Source: Myrica gale (taxonomy: Eukaryota; Streptophyta; Magnoliopsida; Fagales; Myricaceae). Taken from it: a stretch of 64,000 nt of DNA. The translations under genes and the position numbers were made by a program. A model generated the notes under the pieces. The model ran no database searches and was not told where the DNA came from. It saw only the letters and a list, made by a program, of their open reading frames with translations. This document shows positions 1 through 11,684 of the stretch, piece after piece; position 1 is the first letter of the stretch; the number at the start of each line of letters is the position of its first letter. Location: NCBI GenBank assembly GCA_963930655.1, contig OZ005610.1, positions 5,151,001 to 5,215,000 on the forward strand, written 5' to 3'.

Positions 1-1101
1 ATATAGCAGGGAATAGAGAAACTACCTAGTGCATCAGAACATATTTTGGATTACGTTGGATAATTTTGCAAATGACTTTGTGAAGTAGTGCAATTAATTG
101 TAGACTTCATGTTTCGGATTTACCAGCAAAAGAAAAAAGCGGCCATATAATTGTTAAAATTTGACGAATGTGGACAATTCAGATAATTGATGGAAAATGT
201 TGCTATTTTTAGTTGTTCCAATTTAACACTTGGTTTTGACTTTATTTTTCTTTCTTAACTATTAATAAACCTGTGGATAGCATAATACCAACCTTATTCA
301 GATTTGGTTTCAATGGGTGGTGTTTCTTGTTTGAGAGGGACTGTGGTGCACTAGCAATGCATTCTATATACATTTTTTTTCTTGGACACTACTGTACAAC
401 TCCATTTGGGAATATTTTACCTAATCCTGACTCTCCTGCCATGCATCCCCACCTTTAGTTTCGTTCAAAAACTCCCAACATTGGATTGTGTTTCGTCTGC
501 TCAGTATAGGTTCTGCATTTTAATTCCAGCTTTTACAAACTCAGGGAGTGGCCCTTTTACTGTTCTTGTTTCTTCTGGAGCTCTCGTACCTTTTGGGAGC
601 AAATAGATAGTTGATACTCTTAACATTCTGCAGTGGGGGACATTTTGCAGTGGGAGTGCTCCTGTGGTCACGCCCAAGGAGGATTGCTATGTTGATCGCC
701 TCATTCATCTCTTTTGCTTATAAAAAAAAAGAAAAAAAAAAGATAGTTGGTACTCTTGAAGTTTCAAAGTCTTAGTCATACTATAACACTAATTTAAGTC
801 TATGATATATGACTTAGGACAATTATTCGAAGTATGCTGCCTTGAAACCTTAAAGAAATTGTCCTATTGGAGTTTGCATTGCTTCTGTTTAGCTATGGTT
901 GTGGTAGTAGCAGAATGTGAGATGACTGCAGGACACTTAGTCGTTTGCTTTGATCAGGTTGTTTACTTCCCATTCAACTCAATGTAGTTTGGATTTATTT
1001 TGTTGTTCTAATTATGGCTCTAAATTACTGCTTTTTGGATATGTGTTCTGCAACCTACTGCTTTGTTCATCTTGTAATAGTCAGCTGCATATATATTTCA
1101 G
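1..1101. other. Upstream or intronic DNA of the Mpv17-like gene
   Basis: Apart from the SINE at 605-757 and a weak exon candidate ending at 957, I see no convincing coding sequence. Several short open frames exist, but none has a recognisable domain or splice support. The missing 5' exons of the Mpv17-like gene must lie here or beyond the window edge. Confidence 0.5.
605..757 (+). mobile_element. 5'-truncated SINE with target-site duplication
   Basis: A 119-bp body (622-740) ends in an A-rich tail (A9-G-A10). It is flanked by near-identical direct repeats, AGATAGTTGATACTCTT at 605-621 and AGATAGTTGGTACTCTT at 741-757 (16/17). The body shares the stretch around TGCAGTG...GGTCACG with the longer SINE at 45492-45750, so I infer the same family with the tRNA-like head lost. 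It lies upstream of the recognisable Mpv17-like exons, probably within that gene's 5' region. Confidence 0.65.
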
Positions 1102-2142
1102 ATGATCACGCTGCCACCTTCAGGTTCTTTGGACAAAAAAAGGACATTCCGAATGGCTGCATATGGCTTGCTGATTTTAGGGCCAAGCCAACATTTGTGG
1201 TTTAATTTTTTGTCAAAGATTTTACCAAAGCGGGACATAGTAACAATCATGAAGAAGATTGTTGTGGGACAGGTTATTTATGGACCTTCTATTACCACTA
1301 TTTTCTTCTCCTACAACGCAATTTTACAAGGTAAACAAAAATTCTGCATGGATTACAGTTTTCAAACTTTATATCATTACTAGTTTATTACCAACCTCTA
1401 GATAGGTGTAGTCTATTTGGACTCGTCCTATAGTCTCAGGTCCCCTGATGGTATTTTAATCTGACTGTTAGTGGATTGAAATAGTTACCAACTGGTGGGA
1501 TCTGTTTAGCCCACCGGCAAGCCTTCTCCTGTGTCTGATGCTAATTGCTCGAGGCTCACAGGCTTTTATTAGGGCTTAAGCAGCGGGTACCTGGGGCAAT
1601 GTTTATAACCAGCCTTCTGATTAACATACGCACGCAAGCGTGTACATGTACATCTTTGATACAAAGTACCAATTTTCTGGTTTTACCGTGGTAAATATTT
1701 TGGTTATACTTGTTTACTCAGAGTTGCCACCATGATGCCAAACTCAGGTGAAAGTGCTCAAGAGATTGCTGCAAGATTGAAGCGCGATTTGCTGCCAACA
1801 TTTAAAAGTGGTGTTTTATACTGGCCGATCTGTGACTTTTTGACATTCAAATTTGTACCTGTTCATTTACAGGTACTTCTAACACCCCCAACACCCTTCC
1901 TCGCTTTGGTTTTCAAATAACCCCCTTTTAAGAACCTGAAGGAAAGTTATATATTTTCAATTTTTCTTCCCTTATTGCGCTTGAGTTACCAGCTTTACTT
2001 TGAACTGACCTCGACCGATTTAGCTAACATTTGTTGTGGTGTGTGTGTGTGTTTGTAGCCATTGATGAACAGTACGTGCTCGTATGTATGGACTGTTTAT
2101 TTGACATACAGGGCGAGCCTAAAAAAAGTAGGCAACAATTAG
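1102..2142 (+). CDS. Mpv17/PMP22-family membrane protein, 3' exons (5' part not located)
   Basis: Three exons are clear: 1102-1330, 1748-1872 and 2059-2142 (stop TAG 2140-2142), all with AG/GT borders and matching phases, giving about 145 residues of the C-terminal part. Seen: a GPSQHLWFNFLSKILPKRD segment, then YGPSITTIFFSYNAILQG, RLKRDLLPT, YWPICDFLTFKFVPVHLQ and a last exon reading PLMNSTCSYVWTVYLTY. These are family signatures of Mpv17/PMP22 proteins, small multi-pass proteins of organelle inner or peroxisomal membranes whose role is thought to be channel-like or stress-related. Family members are about 220-290 aa, so one or more 5' exons are missing from my model. A possible upstream exon ends at the CAG at 955-957 in the right phase (reading TAGHLVVCFDQ), but the match is weak. 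The final exon reads TYRAS where relatives usually have TYMA. Introns are 417 and 186 bp. Confidence 0.8.
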
Positions 2143-2328
2143 CGGTGTTGTGTCTACTTTTGCTCGCGTGGAGAATACCCGTTCCCTCAGACCGCAGCCG
2201 TGCAGCGCCAAAGGACAGAAGAAAAATTAGCTGTTCAGGCTCAAAATAGCAAAAGCCGCATGCGTGCTTTTACTTTTTAAAAACGCCTCTTGCAGCTTGG
2301 TCCATCCTTTACGCAGTTTTAGGGCATT

Positions 2329-2415
2329 GCATTCGCAGGATACAATTCAGAAAAAAAAAAAGCATTCGCAGGATACAATTCAGAAAAAAAAAAAGCATTC
2401 GCAGGATACAATTCT
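2329..2415. repeat. 33-bp tandem repeat, about 2.6 copies, with internal A-tracts
   Basis: The unit starts GCATTCGCAGGATACAATTC and continues with AG plus an A-tract of about 11. Copies start at 2329, 2362 and 2395, exactly 33 bp apart, and the third lacks the A-tract. The copies are essentially identical. The pattern is that of a 20-bp sequence repeated with poly-A between, as left by very short retro-insertions. Confidence 0.85.
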
Positions 2416-2867
2416 TCAAATTCTGACCAGCCTAAGGTTTGAGGAGTTGAATTAAAGTCTACTCTTATTTTTCTCTCTTCTCCTTCTTCAGGGTCGCTTA
2501 GCACAGCCGCTCATTGTCGAATTCGCCTGTCACTCATTCCTGACCCTTATTTTTAATTTCCCAAAAAACTGTTATAAATCTTTTAGAGGATTGCACCTTT
2601 CATTTTAAATATTAAATGGTTCAGAATTTAAAGAATTGCAGAGGATCTATGAAGAATGGTGTCTGGAAATATATTATTGGACTTATGTAGACTCCCCGTT
2701 TGATAGTTTGTAGTAGGCCTCTCTCAGCTATAGCAGTCCTAGCAAAACTCCACCGGTATTAAACCATCAAGTAGTCGACTCTCGGTACAATTTTTTTTAT
2801 GATGAGTTACTTGTTCACGTGAGAATTGACAGCTTCGAAAATAAATAGTGTTTTGGGCATTTAAATA

Positions 2868-3235
2868 ATATCGAGTAGGGCTGAACAATCGGATTTTCGG
2901 TTAGGTTTTTGGACCGGATATTCAGTCCTCTTAAAATAGAGGACTGGACCGGACTACTTATAAGTGGTCCAGTCTGATCCTACTAAATGCGGTCTGGTCC
3001 GGAACACTTACGTGATCCGGACCGGTTTTAATTTTTTAAAAATTTTTTAGTTTAATTTTAAAGGGGAAGTTCATATAAAAATATAGAGCTTTAGTTTAGA
3101 TTAAAATTTAATGTTTTAAGTTTATAATTTGTATTAAAAATTATAAAAAAAATATTTTTTATTTATATTAATAAATGCGGTCTGGTCCGGTCCAGTTCGG
3201 TTTGTGGTCCGATTGTGTGCATCCCTAATATCGAG
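2868..3235. mobile_element. Non-autonomous hAT element (about 352 bp) with 8-bp target duplication
   Basis: The body spans 2876-3227. The left end begins TAGGGCTGAACA and the right end, read inward on the other strand, is TAGGGATGCACA. Both sides carry the same 8-bp target duplication ATATCGAG (2868-2875 and 3228-3235). Eight-bp duplications and TAGGG-type ends are typical of the hAT superfamily. The interior has no coding capacity; it has CCGGACC/GGTCCGG motifs near both ends and an AT-rich centre. Confidence 0.85.
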
Positions 3236-3751
3236 TCGGGAAAAGCACAAAAAGTTAGATTGGAAGTTTGAAAATGGCCAAAGGCAGTTGAGTTATCGTG
3301 ACACCAATTAGATTTATCTTAATTATCAAAGCTGATATCTGGGCTACAATTCTTTAAATGGAACCTGCCTGTTTGTTCATTTTCTAGCGTCGGCGTGATG
3401 ATTCGGGACAAAAGATGTTAATTTTATTATTCAAATCCATTTTAGAAAATGTGGAGTTTTAAGGTATTTATAATTTCTAGGAAGAGTCACGGGCGAGACT
3501 AGTGGATTAATAAAATTATGGTTTAGTCTCTTGATTTTCGTCACGTTTTTTTGGCTTCCTATAAGCAAATCCCTTGATTTGACATATTTATGCAATTGAA
3601 TCCAAACTTGAAGGAGGACCTCTTAATTATTCTAATGCGAGTTCTTGTGTTAACTATTTGTCTCAATAAGATTTATCGTCTAATCTTGGTATTACGATTC
3701 ACAAAATATGTCTACATGGCTTACAGTAAACATACTACCACAAATTATCAG

Positions 3752-4271
3752 TTTACATATAGATTCACTTTTTTTTTAGGGATAAATGTAAAATTGGTCC
3801 CTGTGCTATACGCAAAAATCGATTCAGTCCCTGTGATATGAAAAACATCAATTTAGTCCCTGTGATTTCAGAAAGTGATAAAATCAGTCCCTGATAGAGG
3901 ACCAATAACAAACGAAAATAGAATCACAGGGACTATATCGATGCATTTCATATCACATGGACTAAAACGATTTTTGCGTATAGCACAGGGACTGATTTTG
4001 CATTTATTCCCTTTTTTTAATCAAAACCTCCATTTATTAAAAAAAAACAAACACCAAACAAAACTCCAAATTAAGGAGGATCAATTCCAGCATAAACCCA
4101 AGATAAATCAAGAGAAAGCTCAGTAAAACAGGGATTGTCATCCAAGCTAAGCTTAGCAGCGGCCCAGCGAGCAATGTGATGCGCAAACTCATTTGCATCT
4201 CTATAGACATGAACAACCCTCCAATATGTAAAAAGTGAGTTGAATACCCGATTTTACATATAGATTCACTT
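3752..4271 (-). mobile_element. 5'-truncated LINE (RNase H tail) with 19-bp target duplication, interrupted by a foldback element
   Basis: On the minus strand, from about 4230 down to about 4072, the frame reads VHVYRDANEFAHHIARWAAA and then ends ...SWVYAGIDPP-stop. This is the C-terminal RNase H-like region of plant L1-type LINEs. An A-tail follows (T-runs on the plus strand, 4012-4018 and 3771-3777). The 19-bp repeat TTTACATATAGATTCACTT occurs at 3752-3770 and again at 4253-4271, marking the target-site duplication. The A-tail is split by the foldback element at 3778-4012. Confidence 0.8.
3778..4012. mobile_element. Foldback MITE nested in the LINE A-tail
   Basis: This 235-bp element has inverted arms of roughly 100 bp. 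The left arm starts AGGGATAAATG and carries GTCCCTGTGCTATACGCAAA; the right arm is its imperfect reverse complement, ending at the T-run. Several GTCCCTGTG motifs recur in the arms. It sits between T-runs, so its own target duplication cannot be separated from the LINE tail. Long arms suggest a Mutator-like MITE; the class is inference. Confidence 0.7.
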
Positions 4272-4575
4272 ACCCTTTAATAATGACATGTTTTCCATTA
4301 GCGAAATATGCTTATTAAAATAATTAAAATTAAGAGACCAAATTGAATCACATAGACTAACAGATTGACCAAGACTAAAATCATTTCTTAGCCGTTTGCT
4401 TTTTGTTTATATGGACAGTTAGGTCTTTTATCTTGGATTTTTATTAATTTAGTAGACTCGAGAGGAATTATGTAATCTCAACAATTTTTTTTTTGTTTGA
4501 AAGGGAAGTCATATATTTATGCTTTGTGATAAATAAGGTTGATAGTAGTTGAAGAACTTTAAGGCGGCATCAATG

Positions 4576-5013
4576 GTTATTGGTAGGGCTGTTCAACATC
4601 CGATTCGGGTCCGGTTCGGTCCGGTTTGGCCGGCCAAATCGGGAATTTTTTAAAGCATATAGACCGGACCGGACCGGTTATATGACCAAACCGGTCCGGT
4701 CCGGTCTCCGGTTTATTCGGTCCGGTCTGGGCCGGTTTGGACCATGCCATTTTGGGCCGATTTTGGATTGAGTCATGCCATTTTTGGCCGATTTTAGGGT
4801 TGGGCCTTGCCATTTTGGGTCAATTTCCGGTTTGGAGAGGTATACTCCGGTCAGGTCCCGGGTTTTCATGAGGGTAACCCGGAACCGGACCGGAATACAC
4901 CGGTTTACCTGTCCGGTCAACCCGATTTCAAAAAAGTCAACCAATTTTTGTCAAAACCGGTCCGGTCCGGTTTGGCCTGTCCGGCCGATTTTTTGGACAG
5001 GCCTAGTTATTGG
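4576..5013. mobile_element. Non-autonomous hAT element (422 bp) rich in CCGGTCCGG motifs
   Basis: The body is 4584-5005. The left end begins TAGGGCTGTTCA and the right end read inward is TAGGCCTGTCCA. Perfect 8-bp duplications GTTATTGG flank it (4576-4583, 5006-5013). The interior contains many CCGGTCCGG and CCGGACCGG copies, likely subterminal transposase-binding repeats. The open frames across it are by-products of these repeats. The ends resemble those of the complete hAT element at 47992-52147 (TAGGCCTGAACA). Confidence 0.87.
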
Positions 5014-5399
5014 TTAGGTGCCCAAGCTGTTTCTGAAATGGCCCCTCGGTAGGTGCATAATAATGTCTTACCTTTTGATTCGGTTAAAAGTTAGAAAAAT
5101 TTTATTTAAAACCCTTCGAGAGACCCAGAAAAATAAGAAATTAATTTTCGTAGATTTAACAGAAATTCGACTTTCTAGTAAATCAAAAAGGACAAGGGGA
5201 AGAAGTTATGATGACAAATTAGTAAAAAAAAAAAAAAAAGAGAGAAATGAAAGAGACCCTTGTAATAAATAACTAATAATAACACTGGGCTGCTACGGGA
5301 TGGCGTCGTTTTTACTTTGGTAGGTGTGCTTAGCGACGGCTGGGGTGACTAATTAATATTAATACAACAGAACGATATATATTTTTTCTTTATGTTTAA

Positions 5400-5592
5400 G
5401 GCTGTGTTTGCCAACCTTATAATTTCCAACATTTTATCTCTCTCCTAATAAAATACTTCAATATAATCTCTCTCATAAAAAAATATAAAAAATTACAAAA
5501 ACTATAAAAAATTACCTCTCTCTTCACCTTTTCACTAAACCCAATACCAACACATATTCTCATACCTAACATTTTACAACACAAACACAACC
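5400..5592. mobile_element. Tourist-like MITE, copy 1
   Basis: This 193-bp element begins GGCTGTGTTTG and ends CAAACACAACC, flanked by the trinucleotide TAA on each side (5397-5399, 5593-5595). A TAA/TTA duplication with GG...CC ends fits PIF/Harbinger Tourist MITEs. Four more copies are in this window (17885, 53082, 60086, 61680). Confidence 0.8.
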
Positions 5593-6631
5593 TAAGATTA
5601 TATCTTAGGCGCCCCTAATTACGTACCATTCGCAAACAAACAGAAAATCTTTGAATTCAGTTACATTAACATTAACATTAACATATGCGTCCAGAAAAAA
5701 AAAACATTAACATATGCGGAGTACGTGGAGCGTGACTGCGGCTATACTCGCCTTCACGGGGCCCCACAACGTAGACTATCAACTGGCCGCACCACGCGTG
5801 CTCATAAATCGGTCATCTATTAGTTTTGCTCCGATCAACCTGTCTTTGATATAAGCGTGGCTGCTTTGGTGGCATCAACAGGTAACTGACATCGTCCGGC
5901 CAGTTTACTCTCCTTTACTCCATTTTTCTTTTTGCTGGAATCCTTTACTCCCTTTCACTCTCCTAGATAGCGTGTTTTTGCACGGGATATTGTTTTCGTC
6001 CCGGTTCAAGACGACAAAGTAATCAACGACGCATTGTGATTGTGGGGGTCTACCGCTTCCAGCATCAACACGTGGCCCTTGAAGTGACTGGAGGCGAACC
6101 CACATACGTACGTGAGGCCCTTGAAGCCCCGGAGGCCGGAGCCTACATTTTTTGTTTTTTTGGCCTCCAATATCTTCACTTTGGCATTAGTGTCTCAGAT
6201 GGTCACAGCCAATCTGTATGCCCTACGTGGAGCAGTGAGGAAGCAACGCCTTCGACGCGATAAAAGTATTCGATACGGGACACGCTCACGACGTGCAGAA
6301 GCTGACACGTGGTGTGCGTGGTTGATGTGATAGCGTCATCTGGGGGACGTGAGCCAACCATTAATTCAGCGACTCAGTTCCCCACTGAGGGAGATAGAAA
6401 GAGAGGGAGAGGGGAGCGAACAGTGGTCGAGACTCGAGTTAGTTGCTCTGCTACTTCATTAATATTCCATTTACGAGCTCTTCTGATTTTGGCTTCATAG
6501 ATATTTTTCTATGTTACTCTAAATTCAGGCTTTGAAGTCAACTTTTGATCTGTTCAGGTTATTTCAGTCCTCCTCCTCAGATCTCTCCCCTGCACAGGAA
6601 GAGCAGCAGCGGAAAACTTCCGGGCGGTGGA

Positions 6632-7945
6632 ATGGAGTGGTGGGACACGGTGACGTTTCCCATGCGACGAGTCTGGGTCGGCGTCGCCACGCGCCTCGGT
6701 ATTCGCAAAAACGGTAAGTAACTGCCGTCCTGTACTCTGTAGGCTCACTTGAGTGTTACTTGGGTAGCCGGAGATCACCGGAGATACACCTCCTGATACA
6801 TATCCTTGTCATGCGCTTTGCACAGAATCATTCCCTGTGCTGAATTTAACTGCTATGAGTCTATGACAGATTTTTCTTTTCCGTTTTCGTTGCGGGATAT
6901 TTGGAAATTGGAAGTATGATCCTAAAACCTTGGAATTAGGACTGCGCTAAAGTGGTTGAACGGCTGAGATAGGTGTCGGTGCTTTACTGATATGCTTAAT
7001 TAGTGGTCATGATCACTATGAAATTTGCAAGCATAGGAATAAATTATTATAAAGTCGGGTCAGCTTCACTTGGTGGAGATATGGAAACTGTCGGTGCAGC
7101 AGAAACTTTTTTTTTTCCCTTCAAACCATGAAATTCTTTGACTTTTTTGTTTTTTTGGTCTTCAGTTGATAAAGGAGACTAAATTTTCTGCCTATTATGT
7201 GCATAACCGTGATTGTACCCTTTCTTGTTGGCCATCTATTTGGAAGGGCTTAGACCGGTCCTAGAACAGTCTAGTATAAAGGAATAGATGCAGGGGTCTG
7301 CAAGTACTCCTTTTAGCTGGACTAGCGTATAATTCGACCCTACCTCATTGCCTCAATAATGGGTTAGTTGATAGGAGGCCCTTTCAGTGTGTTGTGTCAT
7401 GTAAGATAGACATAGGTATAATCTACACCAATGGTATTGTGGTAGGATGCCCTTGTTGTCTTCGTGCAACTTTTAATTGGAACAGTCCTAATGCTCAATT
7501 CAGACCCTTTCTAAATCCAAATACTATTTAATTCAATTGATCCGTTCACAAAACCAGTTCCAAACTTTCTTCAGTAGCATATAACTTGATAGTTCAGTTG
7601 ATTAAGACCTTCAGAACTAAGGCCTTTAAGTAACAAATTCGGTGGCTTATTGTCCTGTCATTAATTTTTGTTGAAATACTCGAGCTTTTTATATCACACT
7701 TATGTGATTTTTGTGTAAACTGAATGTCTATGATAATGTCTTGAACATGAACAGGGTTGTTGAAGCTGCGACATGATGTGAGGGCTTGTGAGTATGAGGA
7801 TGTGCATGTCATGTGGGAGATGCTGAAGAGAAATGAAACAGAAAGATACCCTGAAAAGAGCAACAAGGGACCCTTTTTGAATTTCTTTGGGTGGGCTCGA
7901 TGTACTCCCTATCTTTGCCGCAGCTTTCAACCCTGTCGTGTGTGA
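6632..7945 (+). CDS. Conserved plant protein of unknown function, 90 aa, two exons
   Basis: Exon 1 is 6632-6713 and exon 2 is 7755-7945 (stop TGA), joined across a 1041-bp intron with a GTAAGT donor and CAG acceptor in phase 1. The protein starts MEWWDTVTFPMRRVWVGVA and continues through RKNG, LLKLRHDVRACEYEDV and HVMWEMLKRNE. I recognise this as a small family found across land plants (typical start MEWW, core KLxxDVxxCxYEDVxVMWEML) with no assigned biochemical role. There is no signal peptide or membrane segment; the N-terminus is basic and the middle is amphipathic-helix-like. The C-terminal tail is Cys-containing and looks less conserved. The ATG is chosen because MEWW is the family's usual start. 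Confidence 0.82.
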
Positions 7946-9515
7946 AATCTGCTCAGCTCACATACTCCCACTTTGCTTTGTCTGAAAAGTATGGATGTGG
8001 ATTTTCTTCCGTAGAAAATAAAAGTTACATAATGGAAGCATTCCATGTACGACATGGTCCCTTCTGCTTATCAAGTCAGCCGTCTGTAGATATAAACTGG
8101 CTACCAATTCGACATGATCCGTCCTTTTTCTCCATGCTTTATCCCTCCCTTGTGGAATGAACTAGGATGTGTTATAAGAGTTGTTTCATATTCTATGTAT
8201 GTGCTTTCACATATTGTGCCTGCATCCTTATGAATGGTACCTTCTTATTCATCTGTGTATATATTCTATTGTTTCTTAGTTATGGATGATAGAGCACATT
8301 GAGAAAACTTTTAGAGAGAAGATTGAATCCTCCTTCAATTAGGCAAATAATGTCCGCGATCCTACCCGAATAAAGAAAGAAAGAAAGAAGAAGTGATGTT
8401 TTAGACTTCCCCGCAGATTACCTTTTCGAGGGGAATATAGGATCAGTGTAGCTTAATTGGGAGCAATACCTTCTTAAGAATACTCCAGATTTCATGACTC
8501 TTGATTATGATACATATAGAAAAATAACTTCATTAGGGACTCCAGAACTGGCCTCTCTCTCTCTGATCCATAATGGAGCCTAAGTTGATATGAAGCTGAT
8601 CGGTGAACATATTCATCTTTATGGGTCGAACTTCTACTTGATTTTCCTATTAGGAAACTTTTTTAAAAAATCGTTTGTCTTGGAGGGCTTAAAACCATTT
8701 ACTTTGTTTGAGAGGTGAGGAAAAGAAAGAAAGACGCAGTTTATTCTTCTAAGAAACTCTTCTCTGCAATTTGTTTCAAATACCAGATGCTCCTACTCGA
8801 TTCAAATTTATGTCAGGGGGCTTTTATGCTAAGCAGGAAAATTAATTGGCAGTAAAGTCTTCTGTCGACTTTTACCATTCAGGCAAATCTTAAATTCTCT
8901 TAAGAATGGGGGTGGCATGATCCAAACAGGTGACATCAGTGTGTGTTCACGCAGATTGCAGCAAAGATTTCGCGGACGAATTGGCAATCATTCGTTTTTT
9001 GTGGCTTCTACAAATCAATTGCTAAGATTAAAATGTCATATCAAGCAGTCTCAGTCATGTATGGTTGATCGCAAAAGGTTATTGTAAGAACGACAGACCA
9101 TTTGCTATCAAATCCATAAATCAAATGAAATTTTCACATTAGAATATCCTGACCATCGTCTTCACTGACAATCACTAAACCAGAAGCCTCCATTTTTCTT
9201 TGTATAAAGAGTTTAAAGTTTACACGTTCTTTCCAGCCATTTGGGCCAATATAACTGAAACAGTTGATAGTATACCTGAAATATTTAATTATTCTTATTA
9301 TTTTCGCGTGCATCGTTAAGGTGCCTTTCTTTTGGAAGTTAGTCTTTATAGGGCTTGTTTGGCTGCGGGTTCAGGTACTGGTTTTGGAGGTTGAAACCGT
9401 GGTTTGAACCCAAATTATTCATGCGCATTTGAATGGTTCCCCAATACAGTGACGCAACACGTGTGACTCTAATTGGCCATGTGTTCTCAAAAGAAGTGCA
9501 ACGTATACCTGTGTG

Positions 9516-9745
9516 AAGATAGAACCCGTACACCCCCAAGAGTTTGGTACGGTGGTAAGGTTTCGGCTTGGGTTCTAACATGTCCCAAGTTCGAGCTCCA
9601 ACACCCCCATTATCGCCCTTGACTTACCTGCTTCCTGGGTTGTGGGGTCGATCCAGGGGGCCGGATTTTGTACTTTAGGGTTGGGCCAAAAGGGTCCGGC
9701 TTTGGAGGATTTCCTGGTCATAAAAAAAAGATAGAACCCGTACAC
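9516..9745 (+). mobile_element. SINE with tRNA-like promoter and 18-bp target duplication
   Basis: The body is about 194 bp (9534-9727). A box-A-like stretch TTTGGTACGGTGGTAAGG lies near 9544 and a box-B-like stretch AAGTTCGAGCTCC near 9589, about 45 bp apart as in tRNA-derived SINEs. An A-tail ends the element. AAGATAGAACCCGTACAC occurs exactly at 9516-9533 and 9728-9745, the target-site duplication. No coding capacity. Confidence 0.8.
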
Positions 9746-10796
9746 TAAGTCTAATCTCTGTCATGCTACAATACGGATACAAAAATATCCTGTCGTGTTG
9801 GGTAATTCGTCCGCAGTTTGCCTGCAACCTTTATCTCCCTCATCCTCTTCCCTGCTCACTGTCGTGCACCACTTCCAGAGACGTTTCGCTTGACTGGAGC
9901 AAGCGTCTCGCACGAGCGAAAGGAGCACCTGCTGTTATGTTTGTACTTAGTTTGCAGTCGCTAGACGCACGTTCGTCCACTTCGCCCGAACACAAAAGAA
10001 AATGCTGCTCTTGAGTTCCCCAGGCGCGCAATGCAAGTGGAGTGCTCGTCCCACGGATACCACTTTGCGCGAGCGCACATAGGTAATGTTTTTTTTTTCT
10101 TTATCATGTTATTAAAAGGGGTTTTGGAGAGCGGCTCACCTCCAGTGTAGAATCCTCAAGCTTCAGAGTTCCCAGGCAATTGTTGTTGTAGATCATGCAT
10201 AGACAACAACCCAGTTCACCCCTGCGACCATGACTCATTTTGTTCAAAAACTAGTGTCATCTTCCTGCCAAAGCATCTCACTCCTTTTAAACCCGCTGGA
10301 AAAGCAAAGTACCATCAACGAGACCCATCCATACTTTCAAGGAAGCGCCAAGCCAAACCGAAGTCAATACATCAGGTTGCCTCCCGTTGGGTTTCCACGA
10401 GATTTAAAAAAAAAAACAGATTCTTGTAGCACTTCCCAATGGACATTGGTTACAACTTTTGCCCTTTGAACCACATTTCTTAGCATAATTCCAAAGCTTA
10501 GCCAAAATAAAAATGATACCAGCTAATAACTCTTAATAGGAGTCTCATCAAAAAGTTATCTAGTTGTAGTTGACCTTCCAGCATTTACATAAGCAAAATT
10601 TGTGCAAGAAGATAACGCGATTTCTGAAGAAAACGAGTAGCCGACATTGGGGCAATCCATTGGAAACAAGGGAGATTATCTGAGTTGTCATCCCCACGAC
10701 CAATGGCGTCGCCGCGTGGATTGCGGCGATGGTTGACTTGGGCCTCCAAAGCCTGCTGAGAAAATTTGTGCATAGAAAGTGGGAAGAATATAGGGT

Positions 10797-11095
10797 TATG
10801 TTCGTTTCGAGTAAAAATGTAAGATTTTAGAAAAGTTGTGAATATTTATGTTGAATAGTATTTTATTGGTGTGTGTAAAGTGGGGATAGATGATTTGATA
10901 TAATTTTTTAATAAAAAAGTATTGGAGTTATGTGAAAAAGTATAGAGAGAGAATTTATGTTGAATAAAAAATTAAAAAATTATTAGAGATTGTGTAAAAT
11001 GTATTGGTGTTTGTGTTTGAATTCTGAATATGTTCGGTGTAGTAGTAGTGTGAATATACTTAGAATCTTGAAAAAAATGTGAAAACGAAAATATT
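10797..11095. repeat. AT-rich MITE-like repeat, copy A
   Basis: About 300 bp beginning near ATGTTCG and running through AAAAATGTAAGATTTTAG and GTGAATATTTATGTTGAATA. It is repeated in the same orientation at about 11685-11980 with small differences. Ends and target duplication are not sharp, so the class is uncertain; the overall layout resembles the Tourist-like MITEs in reverse orientation. Confidence 0.55.
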
Positions 11096-11684
11096 CTAAA
11101 ATTTGGAGGGTAAAGGGACGGTTAGTGTGAAGATGATGAAACGATGATAACAATGCTTCAGTTTTTTCGCCACGTAACTATCTAGGAAGAGAGAAAAACA
11201 GGACCTCTAGAAAACGAAAAGATCCGGAAATATAGAGCCCTGATCGGGCGTAATAATTCATTAGAGGAAAGGACACAAATCTTTGGGCCTGGCCGACCCA
11301 TATATCTGTGGGAAATGTCCTCCATTTTGCAAAATGGCACAATGGCTGACGTGCTGAAGAATATGCCACGACGATGCGTTTTATAGCGGCCAGAAAATTG
11401 AAAGCGTTTTATTTAGCAGATGGATTTGTTTGGAGTGGAAAATTTTATCATTCTCAAAATTTTAATATAATAAAAAATTACAATATAATTTATCTCGTAT
11501 CACATTATTATTATTTATTATAATGAATATTAAAAATCATCGATCTCTTCATTTTTTATTAAATCAAATACATTAAAATTTTTAACTCAAAATTTTAACA
11601 CTTAAACACAACACATTAGTAGCGAGTGCATCACGCTGACCTTGGACCTGTTAAGAGTACCGACCTTTTTTAAAACCTAGGATA

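Larger units (their letters stand above)
2143..6631. other. Intergenic region packed with small mobile elements
   Basis: No gene is supported here. It holds the 33-bp repeat, two hAT MITEs, the nested LINE/foldback pair and a Tourist MITE listed separately. Two CACGTG cores (about 6070-6075 and 6306-6311) lie upstream of the 6632 gene and could be G-box promoter sites, which is inference only. The last 250 bp before 6632 are purine-rich and then CT-rich, as plant 5' leaders often are. Confidence 0.5.

Noticed and set aside
802-957. Candidate upstream exon of the Mpv17-like gene ending at CAG 955-957
   Set aside because: The phase fits, but the peptide (TAGHLVVCFDQ) matches the family only loosely and no acceptor is convincing, so it was not included in the model.
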